Origin: Odontocerum albicorne
Taxonomy: Eukaryota; Arthropoda; Insecta; Trichoptera; Odontoceridae
Length of the DNA stretch: 64,000 bases
Direction: 5' to 3'
Assembly (NCBI GenBank): GCA_949825065.1
Contig: OX463844.1
Span: forward strand, 25,019,763 to 25,083,762
This document shows, piece by piece, positions 58,979 through 64,000 of this stretch (the first letter of the stretch is position 1; every line of letters starts with the position of its first letter). The notes beneath the pieces are model-generated. The model had not been told where the DNA came from and did not search any database. It worked only from the letters and a program-made list of their open reading frames with translations. The position numbers and the translations under genes were made by a program.

Positions 58979-59160
58979 AATATTCTAAAAGAAAAATCTT
59001 TTATATCCATCCTTGAGTGGTGTTGCATCGTTATTAAATATCAATCATAACAACGTTTCATTGAATATCATAATTCTACTGAATTTATATGTTATATTTG
59101 AAATATTTATCCCAATCTTAATATATATTTTTGACTTATTTGTATTCGGTGTGTCCACAG

Positions 59161-59348
59161 CTACTGATGGCGCGGAGCTTAGCTCGATCCGCAAAGTACG
59201 CGTGGTGCGCAATGGACAGCGTGAAGGGCTGGTGCGCTCGCGGGCGCGCGGTGCTGCGCTCGCCACTGCGCCCGTGCTCACCTTCCTCGACTCGCACGTG
59301 GAGTGCAATGTATTGTGGCTTGAGCCCTTGCTTCAGAGGATAAAGGAG
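59161..59348 (+). CDS. Pgant2: Pgant2/GALNT2-like exon with DxH metal motif
   Basis: A 188-bp exon, acceptor TCCACAG, donor GTAATG at 59349, ending in phase 0. It reads (P)[17 protein letters not shown], then [20 protein letters not shown] and [12 protein letters not shown], closing with [14 protein letters not shown] in LDSHVEC is the DxH motif that ligates Mn2+ and the UDP phosphates in GT27 enzymes; REGL and RSR-GA are also near-invariant. The codons are very GC-rich at third positions. No further exon (expected next to contain the GGFDWNL region) was found up to 64000. The genomic polarity and the matching phases of all four exons support a single gene on the + strand. Confidence 0.92.
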
Positions 59349-59378
59349 GTAATGTAAAATAATTGAATATCTATTTAC

Positions 59379-59466
59379 GCTCGAGGTGCGCAATGAGCAT
59401 CGAGTTGGTGCGTTCGCCACTGCGCCTTTGGTAACTTCCTCAACTTTTATTTCGAGTGTAATAAGG
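59379..59466 (+). pseudogene. Decayed partial duplicate of the DxH exon, inside the downstream intron
   Basis: About 30 bp past the donor of the 59161-59348 exon the sequence repeats that exon's middle in degraded form. Shared blocks include GGTGCGCAATG, GTTGGTGCG/GCTGGTGCG, TCGCCACTGCGCC, ACTTCCTC, and GAGTGTAAT against GAGTGCAAT. Read in the same frame it gives LEVRNEHRVGAFATAPLVTS with about nine codons missing relative to the exon. It lacks the DSH metal motif and has no convincing flanking splice sites. I read it as a non-functional relic of a local exon duplication rather than an alternative exon. Confidence 0.6.
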
Positions 59467-60629
59467 TGTGTAATCTACATACGATAAGCAATCCTTCGTG
59501 GTTGAGTATGCTTGTCAGTCATTATGTGGATGGAAGACGCCTATGCGTATTGGTTTGTCATGATGATAAATTAAATATTTCATCTCGTATATTTTGTGAA
59601 ACATTCACTTAAGAATATTAAACTAGATATTTTTTTTTTTAGAATTATACAGTGTGCCTGGAGAAAGCTTTATGATAGGAGGCACAAAAACACCGTGATA
59701 ATTTATTAGAGTAACAAAAAACACAGTTTTAGTTTTTAAATGCTTTCGTATCAGAACTATTTTCAATCAAAATAAATTATATCCAAGATAAAGTTTTCAC
59801 GAAGTTGATGCGATAAGAATCTGAAAAATTTTCAAATCAATTTTACGCCAGTGGAATTCAAATAGAATGTCCATCTTAGGAGACTGTGACGGACCCCTCA
59901 CCCTACAGCCAGCATTCCACCGATCTTCCGCATGACGCAGGGTCTATCCCGGTTTCCTTTACCACGGAATGCCTCGACATCCTCGCCTCTAGATCTGTGA
60001 TCTCTGATAGCTCGACATTCTGAATGGGATGGGATGCCTCATGCCCAGTGACCAGTTTATAATCTAGGTTACCTATATTTTTACACAACTGAAATTGAAA
60101 TTCTATACTCTTCATCACGGCTCTTTGATATCGTAAAATAATTTATTTTATCACTAAAATTGTTTGTTCGTTTATTTATTAAGTTAAAAAATAATTATAT
60201 TCTGATTTTAACTTACATTGATTATTTTACATTCGACAACATACATTTGAATATTTTTTCACTTCAACAATATTTAAATCTATCTTTAACATATAAATCA
60301 CATGTACATCGAATATTCCAAATGTTTTCGGCGTCTTTTATACTTTTTGGGGTTTTCATTAAAAAAAAATCTTTGTAGATCAAGTTATTTTGAACCTTTG
60401 TGATTTTGGTTTTTGGAAGCCGAAAGTCATCATGAGTTTTTGTGGGGTAATTATATACCTCAGTATTGTGCATCACACATTTTCGGGCATGCTTTATCAA
60501 CAAATTACTAAAAATATACACTACGATATTAGAAATTATAGATTGTTATACCGTGCACATATTTAGTTTACAAAGTATATCCAGAATTATATTTATTTAT
60601 TTTATTTAACACTTCATTGTAAAAACAAG
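59467..60629. other. Unassigned intronic sequence
   Basis: A moderately GC-richer patch at about 59880-60060 has a reverse open frame (ending RHSVVKETGIDPASCG) that looks like old retroelement coding sequence, without a family I can name. Confidence 0.3.
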
Positions 60630-60690
60630 CTGGCGGACTTATTGCCAGGCGGCAATCTCTTCCAACGAACCAGACAAAAGTAAATAAAGG
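60630..60690 (-). repeat. SINE family 1, short reverse fragment
   Basis: CTGGCGGACTTATTGCCAGG then CGGCAATCTCTTCCAACGA: the family body in reverse only. Confidence 0.6.
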
Positions 60691-62224
60691 AAGTTACATG
60701 GTCCCAAAAAAATATTCAAATTGTTATTCATCTTGATGAAATTTATGAATAATATACTCGTACATACGGTTATAGTGTATTTACTTAATTTTTTTTCATT
60801 CGTTTGTGTACATGGTTGTACATAGAACATCTGGTGGGTTCATTGCTCTGGAATCATTTATGTCAACCGACCAGCTCATGTTAAATACATTGATCCGTTG
60901 TTTGATCTATGACAGGTTTTATCATTTTTTTAATTCAAATAAAAAAAAAACAAATAAATAACCAGTGATCGAAGAAAAGGATTTCGTTCAAGGATATAGA
61001 AGGGAAACAAAGGAAAATTCGGATGAAAGGATTTTTTTAGTGTAATAATTTATCAATTTTATCTTAAACGTAAATAAGGATCGTGCACATCTGACAACTG
61101 TTTGAAGTTAGTTCTACAGTCGCGCCGAGTGAACGGCAAATGAATATGTGGTGTATTGGTATACAACTGAGTCTGTCATCGCTTGATCGAAGAGAATGTT
61201 CGTGTTCTGAAAGAAAGTGGAATTTTCCCAAATATGATATATGAAGGAGAATTGATGTTGTTAAGTACGCAAAGTGATGTCGACAGAACTTGAAGTAAAA
61301 TCATCCCATCCATAAGTATTTACCAGTTCTTAAGATTTTTTTCCATCGTCTGGTAAAATCATAAACCGCCTTGAAATCAAATATTTTTAACAAACGATAC
61401 GCGGCTTGAAGTTAAGACTCCGTGAAATAATTAAAAACTAAGGGAAGCAGTGGCTGGGCAAGATAAAGCTCTTCTGGCATTAAAATATAAGGGATTGGAC
61501 AGACCTTGGAGTTAAAGAGTTGTTCCGGAACCGCTTTGAATAAATGGTCTATACTTTATCTAGTTCCAGGCCAATGCTTGATAACGGGCATGGCTCCGAA
61601 AGAAGGTAGAAGTTTTGGAAAATAGGTATACTCGCTTTATCATTCTTTCGTTATTCATTTTCTTCACATGTAAAACCATATTTACGTTCCTTTCTTCATC
61701 TTACTTAAAACATCTATTTCATGGATTCATGCATTCATTTTTTATGTCTTCATTCCGCCTTCTTTCATCCATTGATATATCACAAATTGAGCAAAAGTGG
61801 TGCTGTAAGAAAACAACATTTTTTTCAAGATTAACTCCATATTTGTATACGTCATATCTAGTTAATAATCTTGAGGAGTCACTAATCTTTCAATATACGT
61901 GTATTACTGTGGTTTATAATACATAATATGTGAATAACCATAGTAAGGATTGTCCAGAAAGAAGTTTCTACTTTCTGAACAACCCATACTATGGTTAATT
62001 TTATTCCACGCATGCTAAATCATATTATTTTGAAAGGTGCGCATTTTTAATTACCCAAATAGTTTGAGTTGGAGTTATTTTGAAGATGTAACAAAAAATG
62101 TTGTTTTTTTCGGTGCTTGATGATTGAAAAAAAAAATGATATAAATAAAAACAAAGATATGTTGAGTGTATGGCGATGACGCAATAAGCGATCGTGTATG
62201 TCAAATATGATTTAAAAAATCCAT
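60691..62224. other. Unassigned, one hairpin
   Basis: Contains the 61936-61996 hairpin; the less AT-rich part at 61090-61610 is unrecognised. Confidence 0.35.
61936..61996. repeat. Strong hairpin
   Basis: 26-bp arms (61936-61961 and 61971-61996; AACCATAGTA...CAGAAAG) with three mismatches and a 9-nt loop. Confidence 0.7.
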
Positions 62225-62420
62225 AATTGTGATACTACACTTGAAGTTGGTGTCCGCTCTGGAGGGTCGATTATCACTGATGATGACTAAATCAAGGCTT
62301 TTATCAAGAATGACCAGCATTCTACGACATGAGAGATTGCCTAAATTACAGGAAATATCGTAAACCACCATCTATGATCATTTCGTAACATTGCGTTTGA
62401 TTTTGACGTAAAATAACGAA
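62225..62420 (+). pseudogene. Mariner-like helix-turn-helix relic
   Basis: The + strand reads VRSGGSIITDDD, then IKAFIKNDQHSTT and EIA with stops, then a decayed HL-SF segment. This matches the linker and second helix-turn-helix of mariner transposases (S-GR-S--DDD--IK--I--N--TTRE-AE). Several stops make it inactive, and no catalytic domain follows. Confidence 0.45.
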
Positions 62421-62709
62421 ATAACATTTCAACTTTAAGCTCCGAGTTATTATCTATGTTACTGTTCTATCACCCTGATGAATAAGAATGACAGGCGACG
62501 ACTGTGAAGTAACGTATCTTAAAGAAGATCTTCGAATGGTCCAAGAGAGATTTGATCCGTTTACAGCTGCGGCCCGGCCCTCTCACTTTGATTATAAGTT
62601 GAATAATGCGAACTTGTTATGTGTAACTATTGTACTTACTTTTTTATCTTTCTGCATTCAAATTGAGTAATCTGAAGAAGCATTTCGATTGTAATGATCA
62701 AATGAACGA

Positions 62710-62924
62710 TGTTTCGCCTAGTTGGTAAGACATCTGTCTTCCAATACGGGGAGTTGTGGGTTCGATTTCCATCGGAACTTTTTCAAAAAGGGTTTCAGTC
62801 TGGAGTTCACGTAAGGCCTCTTTAACAATTTTTTTGCTTTGTTGAAAGAGATAACCAGATGGCAATAATTCCACTAGGCGTATACGACGAAAATGTAATA
62901 CAATATAGTACAATACAACATCCA
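62710..62924 (+). repeat. SINE family 1, near full length
   Basis: TTTCGCCTAGTTGGTAAGAC head, GGGTTCGATTTCC B box, body, and a CGAAAATGTAATACAATAT tail. Confidence 0.7.
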
Positions 62925-63844
62925 TTTTTGACTTATGTGATTAACAGAGATAGAGGAAAAGTATTCTCGAAAAGTCAGAAAATACAATAAATAAGTCATC
63001 TAACGGGCTTTTACTTAACATCATTTTGTGGTCAAGTCTTCACGTATTAGAAAAATTATAAAAAATATAAACTCTTTCGTCTTATATGTGATTATGTTGA
63101 GCGTCTTTTTGCAATTTTAAGTGGAAGTCTCTAACAAAATATGGTTTGTGATTTTGAGTAAATAATTACATTTTATGTAAGAGAGGCGTTCTATCATAAT
63201 GCAATAAAGAAACGTGTTAAATATATATAGCTTGAATATTTAATATGCGAATAATTAATTCTATTTGGTAATTTTTATAAGAATAGCACTTCTTCAATAC
63301 GATTAGGAAACGTGTCGAATGTTTCTCTTTTGAACCCTAGGAAACATGTCAACTGTTTCTTTATTGAACCTTACGAAACTTGTCAAATGTATCACTTAAC
63401 TTGACTAAGTAAAATAATCAGTGGAACTTTATAATCGTTATTTTAAAATGCGTTATCTAGGCGCCTGTAATTGTTTTCAAACATTGGTTTAATTAATTGT
63501 ATATAACATATTATATTATAATATGCATATTATATAAATATTTCTGACTCTTATGGGTTTGCTTTTAAGTTATAACTCAAGTGCGTCTATGGCGATTATT
63601 TGGCTCACTCCATTTTTTGTCTTTTCCAACATAAAAGGTTTAAGGCATTAACAATGTTAGCCATTGTTGTGACTTTTGAATGTATGTGAATTAGAAACAC
63701 AGTTCGTAATACTAAAAATGTCTTTCTCATGTGATTTTTTTCGAAAATGTTCGTTTCATCTCAAAACACATTTTTAAGGAATAGTTATTGCTATTAAACA
63801 CACAAAATGCACAACACTGATACTAGTTGAAATAAATGTTTTTA
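62925..63844. other. No recognisable feature
   Basis: AT-rich; an imperfect triple of GGAAACGTGTCGAATGTTTC-like units at about 63305-63390. Confidence 0.4.
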
Positions 63845-64000
63845 AGAATTATTGTATTGTATTACACTTTCGTTGCAAACTGTACAACCTGGCGGTCTTA
63901 TTGCCATGTTGCAATATCTTCCAACCAACCAGAAAGATGTTAAAGAAACCTTAAGCGAAAATCAGATTAGAATCTTTTTTTTATATCTGGTTTCCAGTGG
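63845..64000 (-). repeat. SINE family 1, cut by window end
   Basis: Reverse copy reading from the end (ATTACACTTTCGTTGCAAAC) through the body to the start of the head, then off the window. Confidence 0.7.

Noticed and set aside
59045..59420. Reverse-strand open frames over the last exon
   Set aside because: Shadows of the GC-rich forward exon; the forward protein is clearly conserved.
62271..62310. CTGATGA near 62277 as another hammerhead core
   Set aside because: No GAAA or complementary stems follow; it falls in the mariner relic.

Overview
This is a eukaryotic, AT-rich, repeat-dense window, almost certainly from an insect. Lepidoptera is my best guess: the decayed RTE-type retroelements look like those of moths and butterflies, and tRNA-derived SINEs and GC-rich exons sit in an AT-rich background. 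No prokaryotic features are present, and nearly all short open frames are chance or transposon debris.

One real host gene crosses the window on the + strand: four internal exons of a polypeptide N-acetylgalactosaminyltransferase of the GALNT2 / Drosophila Pgant2 type. The exons are 15900-16117, 42514-42612, 53007-53074 and 59161-59348. Every splice phase agrees, and together they encode about 191 residues, from the stem region through the start of the GT27 catalytic domain to the DxH metal motif. The first exon(s) with the membrane anchor, and the rest of the catalytic and lectin domains, are not seen here. Introns are about 26.4, 10.4 and 6.1 kb. A decayed partial copy of the last exon lies about 30 bp downstream of it (59379-59466).

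The rest is intronic or upstream sequence filled with old mobile elements. It holds about a dozen 5'-truncated RTE-like retrotransposons (one keeps the YADD motif), several other non-LTR 3' ends, and three tRNA-headed SINE families with many copies. DNA-transposon remains include an internally deleted mariner (34278-35223), a hAT MITE with a perfect 8-bp target duplication (12296-12760), a second hAT-like element, a rearranged Helitron (49694-50870), a Tigger/pogo relic, a mariner helix-turn-helix relic and a truncated transposon ORF next to exon 3. There are also many short tandem repeats.

The most unusual signals are: (1) fold-back repeats whose arms carry a hammerhead-ribozyme-like core, best at 22225-22268 and with related cores at 47452-47493 and 33595-33680; (2) a marked excess of the motif TACTCGTA/TACGAGTA across the window; (3) the relic duplicate of the GALNT exon.
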